Assembly (NCBI RefSeq): GCF_018982885.2 | Contig: NZ_CP081848.1 | Location: forward strand, 3,472,001-3,536,000 | Source: Polymorphobacter megasporae | GTDB lineage: Bacteria; Pseudomonadota; Alphaproteobacteria; Sphingomonadales; Sphingomonadaceae | Reading direction: 5' to 3' | DNA: 64,000 bases | Part shown: positions 36,208 to 43,847 of the stretch, piece by piece | Numbering within the stretch: the first letter of the stretch is position 1 | Layout of the letters: each line of letters begins with the position of its first letter | Notes under the pieces: model-generated | Databases searched by the model: none | Told to the model about the DNA's origin: nothing | Seen by the model: only the letters and a program-made list of their open reading frames with translations | Position numbers and translations under genes: made by a program

Positions 36208-38052
36208 TCAACGCCATGGGAGCGCGCGGATGGTCAGCGACACGAGCACGCGCGCGGGCGGCTTGACCGTGTCGATCGCCAGCCCCTTGTCGAGCGGCTT
36301 GGCGTACAGCACATCGACCCGGCCATGACTGCCCCAGGTCGCGCGGACCCCGCCGCCGACGCTGTGAAGCGTGCGATTCGCCTCGAACTGGTTCGAATCG
36401 AGGTTGCGGATGTGGATGACGTCGTAGAAGCCGACCGCCTCGTACGCGAGATCGTTGCGCGACAGCGGCTGCGGCTTGCCGATGCGGAATTCGGTCGCCG
36501 CCCCGTAAGCCCGGTCGCCCGAAGTCGCGCCGGGATCATAGCCGCGCCCGATTGTCAGATTACCGACCGCGAGCTCGTCGAACGCGAGCAATGGGTGGTC
36601 GGCGTATTGGCCGCGCGCATCGACCGACACCGTCGCGGCGAATGGCGACTGCGGGCAGAAGCGGATCCGGCCCTCGATCACCGCATTGGCGCGAGCGATG
36701 AATGCCTGCGGATCACCTTCGAAACGCGTCGGAATCGCGCCGCCCGATGTCTGACCGAGCCGGGTCGCGCCGAAGACGTTGATGTCCTTGCGAACCTCGA
36801 CGCCGCCCGCGATGCGCCAGAGCGGAGCTAGACCGCCGGTCGACCGCGCCACGGCGTCGCCATTGGCCTGGAGATACAGCTCGCGAAGTTTATCGGTGTT
36901 GATCGGGCTGCCGTTCGACCGGGTCCGCTGTTCGATGAAGTCGAAACCGCCGTCGACGCGGAGATTACGATTGGCGCGACGGATCAGCGGATACGATCCC
37001 GACAGCGTCCCGAGCAACGATCGCGATTCAAGGTTGAGACCGACCCCCGAGCTCGCCAGCGTCGGCTTGGTCCACGCATAGGTGAACTGGCCGCCGATCC
37101 GCAGCGGCGACTTGGCGAACGGCTCGAAGTCGTGCCCGACCTGAACGACCTGCTGCTCCTTGAAGTCGCCGGTGGTGAACACGCCGAGGAAGGTCCGGTC
37201 GGCCAGCCCGGTCAGCCCGTAAAGCTCGCCGCGAACCAGCCCCGAATAGCGCCCGATCTGCGTCGACCCATAGTTCTGCGCATTGAAGAACAGCGCCCCA
37301 CGCGTGCGTTCGACCGCGACCTCCCCGACGACCTCGCCGAGTTTGCCCGACGGCGCGGGCCGCAGTTCGAGGGTGACCGCGACGCCGGGGATGTCACCGG
37401 CGAGGAGCAGGATGCGTTCGGCATCGATCTCGTTGAGCGGATCGAGCTTTTGCAGCCGCTCGAGCAGCGCCGCGATCCGCTTCGCCGACCGGCCCGGATC
37501 GCCGCGCACGCGCAGGGCAACGATCTTTGCGGTGATGACCTCGAGGTGGAGGTGCCCGGCGATCGTCTGTTCGGGAACGCGGACCGTCGCGACAAAGTGC
37601 GCGCGGGCAAGCGCGGCGTTTGCCGCATCGCGAATATCGCAGATCGCCCGGATCGGTCGCGGGCTACCGTCGAGCCCGCTGCCGACCCCGCCGAGCGCGG
37701 CACGGACTCGAGGGTCGAGCTCGGCGCTACCCGGTCCGGTAAAATCGATCGCGACCAGCGGGGCCGACAGCGCCGATGTTGCAATCGCAGTGGGGCACGG
37801 CCCGGCGGCGACCGCACCCCGGGCGCGGACGGTGACCGCCGCGGCAGCGGGGGGCGGCGTTTCGGGTTGGCGACGGACTTCCTGCGAGGTCGGCAGCCCG
37901 CCGTTGATCAGTCCGGGGGCTGGCATCGCTCCGCCCGAGCCGATGATCTGGGCGGATAGCGGCAGAGCGGTGACGAAGGGAGCCACGAGCATCGCACCGG
38001 CCGCGATGGCCGACACCGGGCCTCGCCCGTGACGCTGCACGCCCCCCAACAT
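36208..38052 (-). CDS. Two-partner secretion transporter, FhaC/ShlB family (TpsB)
   Basis: Outer-membrane Omp85-superfamily pore that exports the adjacent adhesin. The 614-residue product has a signal peptide (AIAAGAMLVAPFVTALPLSAQ region), a Pro/Ala-rich linker and POTRA-like domains (about 130-290, including the RIAALLERLQKLDPLNEIDA helix region). A 16-strand barrel follows, with the FhaC signature GRGYDPGATSGDRAYG near residues 502-517. It ends LTIRALPWR, close to the usual aromatic barrel terminus. ATG at 38052 is favoured over TTG at 38058, with a GGGGGA ribosome-binding stretch 8 nt upstream. It is first in the tpsB-tpsA-CHAT order. Confidence 0.93.
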   Translation of the reverse strand: MLGGVQRHGRGPVSAIAAGAMLVAPFVTALPLSAQIIGSGGAMPAPGLINGGLPTSQEVRRQPETPPPAAAAVTVRARGAVAAGPCPTAIATSALSAPLVAIDFTGPGSAELDPRVRAALGGVGSGLDGSPRPIRAICDIRDAANAALARAHFVATVRVPEQTIAGHLHLEVITAKIVALRVRGDPGRSAKRIAALLERLQKLDPLNEIDAERILLLAGDIPGVAVTLELRPAPSGKLGEVVGEVAVERTRGALFFNAQNYGSTQIGRYSGLVRGELYGLTGLADRTFLGVFTTGDFKEQQVVQVGHDFEPFAKSPLRIGGQFTYAWTKPTLASSGVGLNLESRSLLGTLSGSYPLIRRANRNLRVDGGFDFIEQRTRSNGSPINTDKLRELYLQANGDAVARSTGGLAPLWRIAGGVEVRKDINVFGATRLGQTSGGAIPTRFEGDPQAFIARANAVIEGRIRFCPQSPFAATVSVDARGQYADHPLLAFDELAVGNLTIGRGYDPGATSGDRAYGAATEFRIGKPQPLSRNDLAYEAVGFYDVIHIRNLDSNQFEANRTLHSVGGGVRATWGSHGRVDVLYAKPLDKGLAIDTVKPPARVLVSLTIRALPWR

Positions 38053-38150
38053 TCGCAAATTCCCCCGTCTGGCCGCATCCGACGGCTGACTAGATCCTAC
38101 ACAGTTATGATGTTCGATCCCGCGATTCTGGCGTCGCAGTAGCGATCAGA

Positions 38151-38176
38151 GTTAAAAGGCCCAGTTTACAAGGCCC
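38151..38176. promoter_or_regulatory. Direct repeat upstream of tpsB (possible operator)
   Basis: Two near-identical 12-13 bp units, GTTAAAAGGCCC and GTTTACAAGGCCC, lie side by side about 100 bp upstream of the tpsB start in the 159-bp gap between the ompA-like gene and tpsB. Tandem spacing of about one helical turn suits a regulator site. No clear -10/-35 pair was assigned here. Confidence 0.3.
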
Positions 38177-38211
38177 GGACTGCCAAGCTCGAAAATACGA
38201 ACCCCGAAATA

Positions 38212-38787
38212 CTAAGCGCTAACTTCGACTCGGCGATTGGCGGCGTCTTCGGGCGAATGGCCCTTGAGCGTCTTGTCGGAGCCAAAGCCCTTCGCGGTCA
38301 TGCGGCCTTTGTCGACGCCATTGCTCGACAGATAGTTGACGACCGATTGCGCGCGCGCCTGGCTGAGCGCCATGTTGACGTCGTGCGGGCCCGAGCTGTC
38401 GGTGTGGCCTTCGACGGTGAACGGGCGGTAGCTGCCGACGGCAACAAGGCTCTTGGCGAAACGATCGAGCGTCGCCTTGGCGGCGGCGGTGAGATCGGCC
38501 GAGCCCTTGACGAAGGTCATGCTGATATCGGCGCGGATCGCGCGTGACATGCTGCTCGCGGCGTTCGACATCGCGGTGCCGGCCGAGGCTGCGCCCGGCA
38601 GGCGCATCTGGCGAGTCTCGACCGTATCGGGGCACGAGCCGTCGGGAAGCTTTTTCGGGCAAGTCGGCTCTTCGGGCTTCGGCTTTGCGGCGAGGCTCTT
38701 GGCCAGGCCTTCGACATCCTGCGCGTGAACGGAAACCGCGCCCAAGCCCATCAGGCCGGCAGCGGCGAATGCGAGAAACGTCCGCAC
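38212..38787 (-). CDS. OmpA-family protein with C-terminal peptidoglycan-binding domain
   Basis: 191-residue exported protein. The signal peptide MRTFLAFAAAGLMGLGAVSVHA is followed by a short linker with two Cys (PTCPKK, GSCPDT). An OmpA/Pal-like domain follows, with TVEGHTDSSGPHDVN, LSQARAQSVVNYL, the GFGSDKTLKG stretch and terminal NRRVEV. It lacks a beta-barrel and a lipobox, so it is probably a soluble periplasmic peptidoglycan-binding protein. The start is GTG at 38787 with AGGA about 8 nt upstream. It is co-oriented with tpsB, 159 bp ahead of it, and could share regulation with the secretion genes. Confidence 0.88.
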   Translation of the reverse strand: MRTFLAFAAAGLMGLGAVSVHAQDVEGLAKSLAAKPKPEEPTCPKKLPDGSCPDTVETRQMRLPGAASAGTAMSNAASSMSRAIRADISMTFVKGSADLTAAAKATLDRFAKSLVAVGSYRPFTVEGHTDSSGPHDVNMALSQARAQSVVNYLSSNGVDKGRMTAKGFGSDKTLKGHSPEDAANRRVEVSA

Positions 38788-38808
38788 GATCTATCCTAAC
38801 ACGATTGC

Positions 38809-38829
38809 CCCGCGCAATATCAGCGCGGG
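38809..38829 (-). promoter_or_regulatory. Stem-loop at the predicted 5' end of the ompA-like mRNA
   Basis: CCCGCGC and GCGCGGG form a perfect 7-bp stem around a 7-nt loop. With the promoter called just upstream (start site expected near 38827), the hairpin would lie at the very 5' end of the transcript, an arrangement known to protect ompA-type mRNAs. The link is inferred. Confidence 0.45.
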
Positions 38830-38833
38830 TGCC

Positions 38834-38862
38834 GTGTAAGATGGTCGCAAGTGTTTCGTCAA
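38834..38862 (-). promoter_or_regulatory. Predicted sigma-70-type promoter of the ompA-like gene
   Basis: On the minus strand TTGACG (38862-38857) is followed after exactly 17 bp by TTACAC (38839-38834). The predicted start site near 38827 gives a leader of about 40 nt that includes a stem-loop and the ribosome-binding site. Confidence 0.5.
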
Positions 38863-38926
38863 TTAAATTGTGCGTCCCGACTGCCGAAACGCCTGATTCG
38901 CGACAGAAACGAAAAGTCGAACAATG

Positions 38927-38941
38927 ACGTTACGGTAACGT
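38927..38941. promoter_or_regulatory. 15-bp perfect palindrome upstream of the ompA-like gene
   Basis: ACGTTAC-G-GTAACGT is a perfect inverted repeat, followed by another GTTAC half-site. It is centred about 75 bp upstream of the predicted -35 of the ompA-like gene and 35 bp beyond the 3' end of the TerC-family gene. It could be a transcription-factor site. Confidence 0.35.
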
Positions 38942-38975
38942 TACAATAACCATAGTAAGTGCCGATTTTTGCCTC

Positions 38976-39599
38976 TTAGCCAATCAGCGGCATCATTTGA
39001 CGGCCGCCGTCGACGATCATCGAGCCCGCGACATAAACAATCACCGCGAGCCCGGCATAGGCGATCCAGTGATGACGCTCGATGATGCGCGCAATGTAGT
39101 TCGCCGCAACCGCCATCAGCGTCACCGACAGGGCAAGGCCGAAGAACAGCACTGCGGGATGATTGCGCGCCGCACCTGCGACCGCGAGGACATTGTCGAG
39201 GCTCATCGACAGGTCGGCGATCGCAACCTGGATTGCGGCGCGGGCAAAGCTTTTCGCGGGCTTGACCGCGACGGCGCCAGTCTCCGCTGCGGCGGGAGCC
39301 CGCTCGCCGCGAAGTTCGCGAAACAGCTTCCACCCGACCCAGAGCAACAGCAGTCCGCCCGCCAGCCGCAACCCGACGACGTCGAGCAGCCGCACTGCAA
39401 GAAAGGCGAACCCAACGAGGCAGACGAGCGCGATGCCGACGCCGAGCGTGAGGACGCGCTTGCGTTCGGCGGCGGGAAGCCCCGCTGCGAGCGTGCCGAG
39501 GATCACGACATTGTCGCCCGCCAGCATCAGGTCGATCATGATGACCTGGCCGAGTGCGGCGAGCCCGCCGGCGGTGAAGACGTCGGCGAAGAATTCCAT
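38976..39599 (-). CDS. TerC/YjbE-family integral membrane protein
   Basis: 207-residue polytopic membrane protein of the TerC family, linked to metal ion (especially manganese) export or tellurite resistance in various bacteria. Both family signatures are present: IDLMLAGDNVVIL near residues 22-34 and DLSMSLDNVLAVAGA in the second half, each giving the membrane-buried Asp/Asn pair. About seven hydrophobic segments are visible, with a charged cytoplasmic loop (KLFRELRGERAPAAAE). It follows the DUF177 gene by 9 bp on the same strand. The substrate cannot be read from the sequence, and no manganese riboswitch (yybP-ykoY) was seen upstream. Confidence 0.88.
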   Translation of the reverse strand: MEFFADVFTAGGLAALGQVIMIDLMLAGDNVVILGTLAAGLPAAERKRVLTLGVGIALVCLVGFAFLAVRLLDVVGLRLAGGLLLLWVGWKLFRELRGERAPAAAETGAVAVKPAKSFARAAIQVAIADLSMSLDNVLAVAGAARNHPAVLFFGLALSVTLMAVAANYIARIIERHHWIAYAGLAVIVYVAGSMIVDGGRQMMPLIG

Positions 39600-39608
39600 T
39601 CCCGAGGA

Positions 39609-40142
39609 TTACTTGGGCGGACGCAACATGGCAAACGGGTTGGCGCGCGCCTTGTCCGCCGCCGCGATCGCCTCGGCCTCGGCCTCGGTCGTCAGCAGGC
39701 GCTCGGCAGCGGCGCGGATCTCGGCGGGCGCGCGCGGATACGGATCGAGCGCGAGACCAAGCGACTGGGCGATCGCTTCGCCCAGATCGAGGTGATCACC
39801 GTCGAGCGGGACGACGTCGAGGTCGGAGTCGCCCAATTCGATCTCGTCGCCTTCGGGGACGTCATCGCTGAAGCGGAGGTCGACCAGCTCGGCGAGCGTG
39901 AAGGCGACCGGCTCGGCCGAGACGACGCACGCCTGTTCGCCCGCCGCATCGAAGCTGCCGGTGACGCGGATGCCGCCGGCGTCGCGGACGATCGTCAGGT
40001 CGGCGGTCAGCCGGTCGAGCGTCAGCAGGTCGAAGCGGGTGGCGAGCGCGATGCGCTCGAGCGGCTTCGCCTCGATCGCCTCGCGGCGCGGGCTTGTGCC
40101 GACGTCGTGCGCCCGGATGATCCGCGAGAATTCGGGGGTCAC
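39609..40142 (-). CDS. DUF177 (YceD-like) protein
   Basis: 177-residue DUF177 family protein. YceD relatives in other bacteria lie beside rpmF and are implicated in 23S rRNA metabolism; no rpmF is seen here. The family pattern is visible as the central VTGSFDAAGEQACVVSAEPV and the DLGEAIAQSLGLALDPYPRAP block near the C-terminus, with an acidic stretch (about 95-120) between. It is cytoplasmic. The GTG start at 40142 overlaps the stop of the upstream cytochrome chaperone gene by 4 bp, a common sphingomonad pairing. Confidence 0.85.
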   Translation of the reverse strand: MTPEFSRIIRAHDVGTSPRREAIEAKPLERIALATRFDLLTLDRLTADLTIVRDAGGIRVTGSFDAAGEQACVVSAEPVAFTLAELVDLRFSDDVPEGDEIELGDSDLDVVPLDGDHLDLGEAIAQSLGLALDPYPRAPAEIRAAAERLLTTEAEAEAIAAADKARANPFAMLRPPK

Positions 40143-40654
40143 AGGCGGCCCCCGACGAGCGCGTCGAGCGGCACTGCATCGATCCGCGCCGCCAGCGCCC
40201 GCACCCGTCGACCCGCCCAGTCGACCGCCGCCGGATCGACCGGGGCACCGCGATACAGGTTGCGTGCGAGTGCAATTTCAAGCGCTTCGCCGCCGGCGAG
40301 TGCATCGCGATACGCTCCGAGCCGGCCGCCGAGCGCCGACACCATCTTGCCGACCTGCTTGCCGACGGTCGGATCGCCGATGCCGAGCTCACGCAGCGAC
40401 CCGTCCATATCGGCGATGAAGCGCTCGGTCAGATCGGCCGAAAACTGTCTTTGCCCCTCCCCCTCGCGCTCCAGCCGCAGCAGGACCAACGCCAGACCAA
40501 GTGCGACCGCATCGAAGCGCCCGTCGACCGTATCGGGTACAGCTCCGGCCAGATACCAGTCGGGGGACCGTGCCTCGGCGACGATCGCGCGGTACAGTGC
40601 GTCGCCCGGCGGAGCGGTGCGGGCAGAGCGAAACAGGCGGTCGAAAAAGGTCAT
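40139..40654 (-). CDS. Ubiquinol-cytochrome c chaperone (CBP3) family protein
   Basis: 171-residue member of the ubiquinol-cytochrome c chaperone family, related to mitochondrial CBP3 that assists cytochrome b assembly of the bc1 complex. It begins MTFFDRLFRS and has the conserved DWYLAGAVPDTVDGRFD, LALVLLRLE and FIADMDGSLRELGIGDPTVGKQV blocks. ATG at 40654 was preferred; the open frame to 40744 would run through the intergenic space next to divergent bamE. The 92-bp gap to bamE must contain promoters for both directions. Confidence 0.9.
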   Translation of the reverse strand: MTFFDRLFRSARTAPPGDALYRAIVAEARSPDWYLAGAVPDTVDGRFDAVALGLALVLLRLEREGEGQRQFSADLTERFIADMDGSLRELGIGDPTVGKQVGKMVSALGGRLGAYRDALAGGEALEIALARNLYRGAPVDPAAVDWAGRRVRALAARIDAVPLDALVGGRL

Positions 40655-40746
40655 CTGTGGCGAAGCCTTGTCGGGATAGCGGCTTTCGGCATATTGAGGC
40701 GATCGACGCCGGGCGCAACGTGCCGCGGCGTCACGGGAGTTCAACG

Positions 40747-41238
40747 ATGCGTTTCACGTTTCCGATCGCGGCCACGATCGCCGCGGCGTTGCTGGTGACT
40801 TCGGGCTGTTCGACGATCAAGCAGAACCAAGGCTATATCGTCGACGAGGCGCTGGTGACGTCGGTCCAGCCGGGCGTCGACAATAAGGATTCGGTGCAGA
40901 AGACACTCGGGCGTCCGACCTTTGCGGCGCAGTTCGACGCGGGCGAATGGTATTACATCTCGCGCAACACCCGCCAGATCGCGTTCCTGTACCCAAAGGC
41001 GCAGTCGCAGGGCATCATCAAGATTAGCTTCGACCCACGCGGCAACGTCACCAAGATCGAGCGCCGCGGGCTCGAGGAGGTCGTCAACGTTCGCCCGCTC
41101 CGCGAGAAGACCCCGACCCTCGGGCGCAACACCGGCATCTTCGAGGATATCTTCGGTGGCGTCGGCGCGTTCGGCAGCGCCAACACCCCGACGGATTCGG
41201 CAGGCGGTACCTCGACCGGACGCGACGGGCCGAAGTAG
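40747..41238 (+). CDS. bamE: Outer-membrane assembly lipoprotein BamE (SmpA/OmlA family)
   Basis: 163-residue lipoprotein component of the beta-barrel assembly machine. The signal peptide ends in a lipobox-like VTSGC, with Cys near residue 20 as the lipid site. The SmpA/OmlA fold follows: VQPGVDNKDSVQKTLGRPT, the aromatic GEWYYISRN and IKISFDPRGNVTKIE. The C-terminal tail (about 115-163) is Gly/Thr-rich and low in complexity, a usual alphaproteobacterial extension. It is transcribed divergently from the cytochrome chaperone and converges on thiL, with only one base between the stops. Confidence 0.93.
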   Translation: MRFTFPIAATIAAALLVTSGCSTIKQNQGYIVDEALVTSVQPGVDNKDSVQKTLGRPTFAAQFDAGEWYYISRNTRQIAFLYPKAQSQGIIKISFDPRGNVTKIERRGLEEVVNVRPLREKTPTLGRNTGIFEDIFGGVGAFGSANTPTDSAGGTSTGRDGPK

Positions 41239-41239
41239 C

Positions 41240-42160
41240 TTAGTGTTCGTAGCCTAGCTTCGACGGCACATACGGCTGTCCGTCGAGGCCGAGCACGATC
41301 AGCCCCTCCCCTTCGCCGACCGACCCGACGAGCGTCGCACCGGGCATCGTCAAGCTCGGCGGCAGGGTGAACAGCAGCTCGTAATCGTCTCCCGCGCTCG
41401 CCAGCCCCGCTAGCCCGGCATCGTCGCGGGCGGTGCGTGCGGCGGCGGCGGGAGAAACCGGCAATAGCGCGAGGTCGATAGTGATTGCGACGCCGCTGGC
41501 CGACGCAAGGCGCTCGGCATCGATGAGCAGGCCATCGGACACATCCATCGCTGCCGTCGCTTGCCCGACCAGCAATTGGCCTAACGCCAGCCTCGGTTCG
41601 GGGCGGCGGTAGCGGTCGAGCAGAAACTTATCGGGAGCCGCCTCGCCCGTGGCGATCGCTAGCCCGAGTCCGGCGTCGCCGATCGTCCCGCTAACCCACA
41701 AGGTATCGCCCGGATTAGCACCGCTGCGCGCCAAAGCCTGCCCCGGCTCGACCTGCCCGATGGCGGTCAGCCCGAGCACTGCCGCCGCGAGCCCCGACAC
41801 CGTGTCGCCGCCCCACAAGGGAACGCCCCAGCGGTCCATCGCCCGCTTCAGCCCGGCGGCGAATCCAGTGACCCACGCCTCGTCCTCTGCCGCGCTCAGC
41901 CCGAGGCCGAGCAGCACCCCCGCCGGGCGCGCGCCCATCGCCGCGAGGTCGGACAGATTTACCGCGAGCAGCTTCCACGCGACGTCGCTGGAATTGTCGC
42001 CGGGAAGATAGTGAACCCCGCTCGCGAGGATATCGTGGGTGAAGACGAGGTCGCGCCCGATCGGCGGACTGAATACCGCCGCGTCGTCGGCGAGACCGCG
42101 CGCTGTGCTGCTCGTCGCCAGCGGCGCGAGCAGCCGCGCAATCAGGTCGCGCTCACGCAC
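41240..42160 (-). CDS. thiL: Thiamine-monophosphate kinase ThiL
   Basis: ATP-dependent enzyme that makes thiamine diphosphate from thiamine monophosphate. The 306-residue product carries the PurM/ThiL pattern: GLADDAAVF metal site, THDILASGVHY, NLSDLAAMGARP, GGDTV and SDGLLIDAERLA. GTG at 42160 gives the natural opening RERDLIARLLAPL and overlaps the nusB stop by 8 bp; a start at 42193 would add Arg-rich residues within nusB. nusB-thiL adjacency is common. No TPP riboswitch was found in this operon. Confidence 0.94.
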   Translation of the reverse strand: MRERDLIARLLAPLATSSTARGLADDAAVFSPPIGRDLVFTHDILASGVHYLPGDNSSDVAWKLLAVNLSDLAAMGARPAGVLLGLGLSAAEDEAWVTGFAAGLKRAMDRWGVPLWGGDTVSGLAAAVLGLTAIGQVEPGQALARSGANPGDTLWVSGTIGDAGLGLAIATGEAAPDKFLLDRYRRPEPRLALGQLLVGQATAAMDVSDGLLIDAERLASASGVAITIDLALLPVSPAAAARTARDDAGLAGLASAGDDYELLFTLPPSLTMPGATLVGSVGEGEGLIVLGLDGQPYVPSKLGYEH

Positions 42161-42638
42161 CCGTCGTCGCGGAGGACCGCACCGACCGCGCAACCGCGTC
42201 GAGCAAGCCGTTGACGAACTTCGCCTCGCGCGGATCGTAGAAGGCGTGGGCGACGTCCATATATTCGTCGATGATCGTCGCCACCGGAACGTCGATGCGC
42301 GCGATCAGCTCATAGACCCCGGCGCGGAGCAGCCCGCGCATCGGCTTGTCGAGGCGGTCGAGCGCCCAGCCGTCGGCGAGGTTCGCTGAAATCAGCGCGT
42401 CGATCTCGCTCCCGCGGACAGTCGCGCCGGCGACCAGGTCGTCGAAGAACGCCGAATCCGCAGGACGATATTGCTCGTCGCCGATCGTCGCACCGAGCCG
42501 GTAATTGTGGAATTCGGTCAGGAGGCCCGGCACCGTCCCGCCGGTCATATCGCGCTGATAAAGCGCCTGCACTGCCGCCAATCGCGCCGCCGAACGGGCG
42601 TTACCGACCCGCGCCTTCTTCATCTTCGTCTGTGCCAT
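42153..42638 (-). CDS. nusB: Transcription antitermination factor NusB
   Basis: 161-residue all-helical RNA-binding protein of rRNA antitermination. It has a basic N-terminus (MAQTKMKKARVGNARSAARL), ALYQRDMTG, LRAGVYELI and the conserved C-terminal AKFVNGLLDAVAR. ATG at 42638 was selected from a longer open frame because the upstream residues are Arg-rich shadow. It follows a tiny membrane-protein gene and precedes thiL. The link with ribH and the other riboflavin genes in the same run is a widespread arrangement. Confidence 0.95.
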   Translation of the reverse strand: MAQTKMKKARVGNARSAARLAAVQALYQRDMTGGTVPGLLTEFHNYRLGATIGDEQYRPADSAFFDDLVAGATVRGSEIDALISANLADGWALDRLDKPMRGLLRAGVYELIARIDVPVATIIDEYMDVAHAFYDPREAKFVNGLLDAVARSVRSSATTGA

Positions 42639-42669
42639 GGCGGCGATGTAGCGGCGCAGGGCCGATATG

Positions 42670-42888
42670 TCACCCTCGCGGGAGCTGTCGCGGTCTCCGC
42701 GCCGCATCGACGATGCGCGCCGTCGAGAGGAGGATCGCGGCGACGAGGCCGCCGATTGCCAGCAGCCCCGCCGGAGTCGTCTCGACCCGTGCGCGCAGCC
42801 GCACCCCGCGCCCGAGGCGCAGGCTCGCCTCGGCACGCTGGGGAACCGAGAGAAAATGTGGCTGGGTTGTTAATGATTGCTGTGTCAT
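42670..42888 (-). CDS. Small single-span membrane protein, unknown function
   Basis: A 72-residue ORF whose ATG overlaps the upstream aspartic-protease stop by 4 bp (ATGA), so it is probably translated. It has an N-terminal polar part (MTQQSLTTQPHF), a basic stretch RLRARVE, one hydrophobic segment (AGLLAIGGLVAAILLSTARI, about 40-59) and a basic end, which suggests a cytoplasmic C-terminus. The family is not recognised. The nusB ATG lies 31 bp downstream. Confidence 0.55.
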   Translation of the reverse strand: MTQQSLTTQPHFLSVPQRAEASLRLGRGVRLRARVETTPAGLLAIGGLVAAILLSTARIVDAARRPRQLPRG

Positions 42889-43805
42889 CGGCGTAGGGTA
42901 AACCGGACCCGCCGCGCGCGGAAGTCGAGGGCGACGCGGCGGAACGCCTCCAGCACATCGGTGCCGAGCAGCAACGCCGGCTGATGCTCCAGCCCGAACA
43001 GGCGGAACGGCGGCGCATCGGCAAAGGCGACCCGCACGTTAGCAAGGTCGATGCCGCCGAGGTGGATATTCGCCACCGTCGCGAGGTTCGCGGTCAGCGT
43101 CTGGCCGGTCACGCTTGTCAGGATCACGGGCACCGGCACCGGCGGCCGCCGTGTCCCGAACACGCGCGACTCCAGCGCGAGATTACCCATCGTGATCTCC
43201 GACCCGGTATCGATCACCGCGTAGATCGGGATATTGCCGACGCGCGCCGCGGTGAGGATCAGCTGGCCGTTGCGGCGGCGCGCGGTGACGACGATCTCGT
43301 CGCCGCCACTGACCATCTCGGGCTTGCGCGAATCCTGGACGGTGATCGTCTTCTTATCGAAATCGAGCATCAGCCGCTGGTCGGCGAGCGCGTCGATCCC
43401 GACGAGGCCCTGTGCGCCGAGATAGCGTTCAGGCAGCGCCGGCGCGGCAATGTTGTCGATCACGCTCTGGCCGAGCTTGATCGTCTCGATCCGGACGGTG
43501 CCGACACGCGAGGCTCCGGCCATCCCCTGGAGCTTGACGATGTTCCCGGCAGGCAGCGCGAGTTGCGCCGCGAGACCCGATCCGATCACCGAGCGGTCGG
43601 CCCCCGAGTCGACGAGGAAGCGGTACGGCCCCTTGCCGTTGACCTCGACGGGAATGAACATCCGCGTCTTCGATTGCTCGGCGGCGACGGCGTCACCGGT
43701 GATTTCAAGCGTCTCGTCGATCGTTGCCGGCGGGATCGTCGGCAGGATCGGCGGCGCGGCATTGGTCGAAAGGGCCGCGAGCGCGGCGAGCATCGCGATA
43801 CTCAT
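42885..43805 (-). CDS. Exported retropepsin-like aspartic protease with two active-site motifs
   Basis: 306-residue protein with a short signal peptide (MSIAMLAALAALSTNAAP). It contains two retropepsin-like domains in tandem: FLVDSGADRS (Asp near 66) and AVIDTGSEIT (Asp near 199). Each motif is followed by the hydrophobic-Gly strand typical of the fold (VGIDAL in the first; LLGTDVLEAF in the second). The two lobes could pair within one chain like a pepsin. It is probably periplasmic. It sits between ribH (42 bp away) and the small membrane protein; this position in a riboflavin/nusB run has no clear functional meaning. The substrate is unknown. Confidence 0.82.
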   Translation of the reverse strand: MSIAMLAALAALSTNAAPPILPTIPPATIDETLEITGDAVAAEQSKTRMFIPVEVNGKGPYRFLVDSGADRSVIGSGLAAQLALPAGNIVKLQGMAGASRVGTVRIETIKLGQSVIDNIAAPALPERYLGAQGLVGIDALADQRLMLDFDKKTITVQDSRKPEMVSGGDEIVVTARRRNGQLILTAARVGNIPIYAVIDTGSEITMGNLALESRVFGTRRPPVPVPVILTSVTGQTLTANLATVANIHLGGIDLANVRVAFADAPPFRLFGLEHQPALLLGTDVLEAFRRVALDFRARRVRFTLRR

Positions 43806-43847
43806 GCTGCCGCATTGGTCCGTTTGAGGACGATCCGCAAGCGGCGC

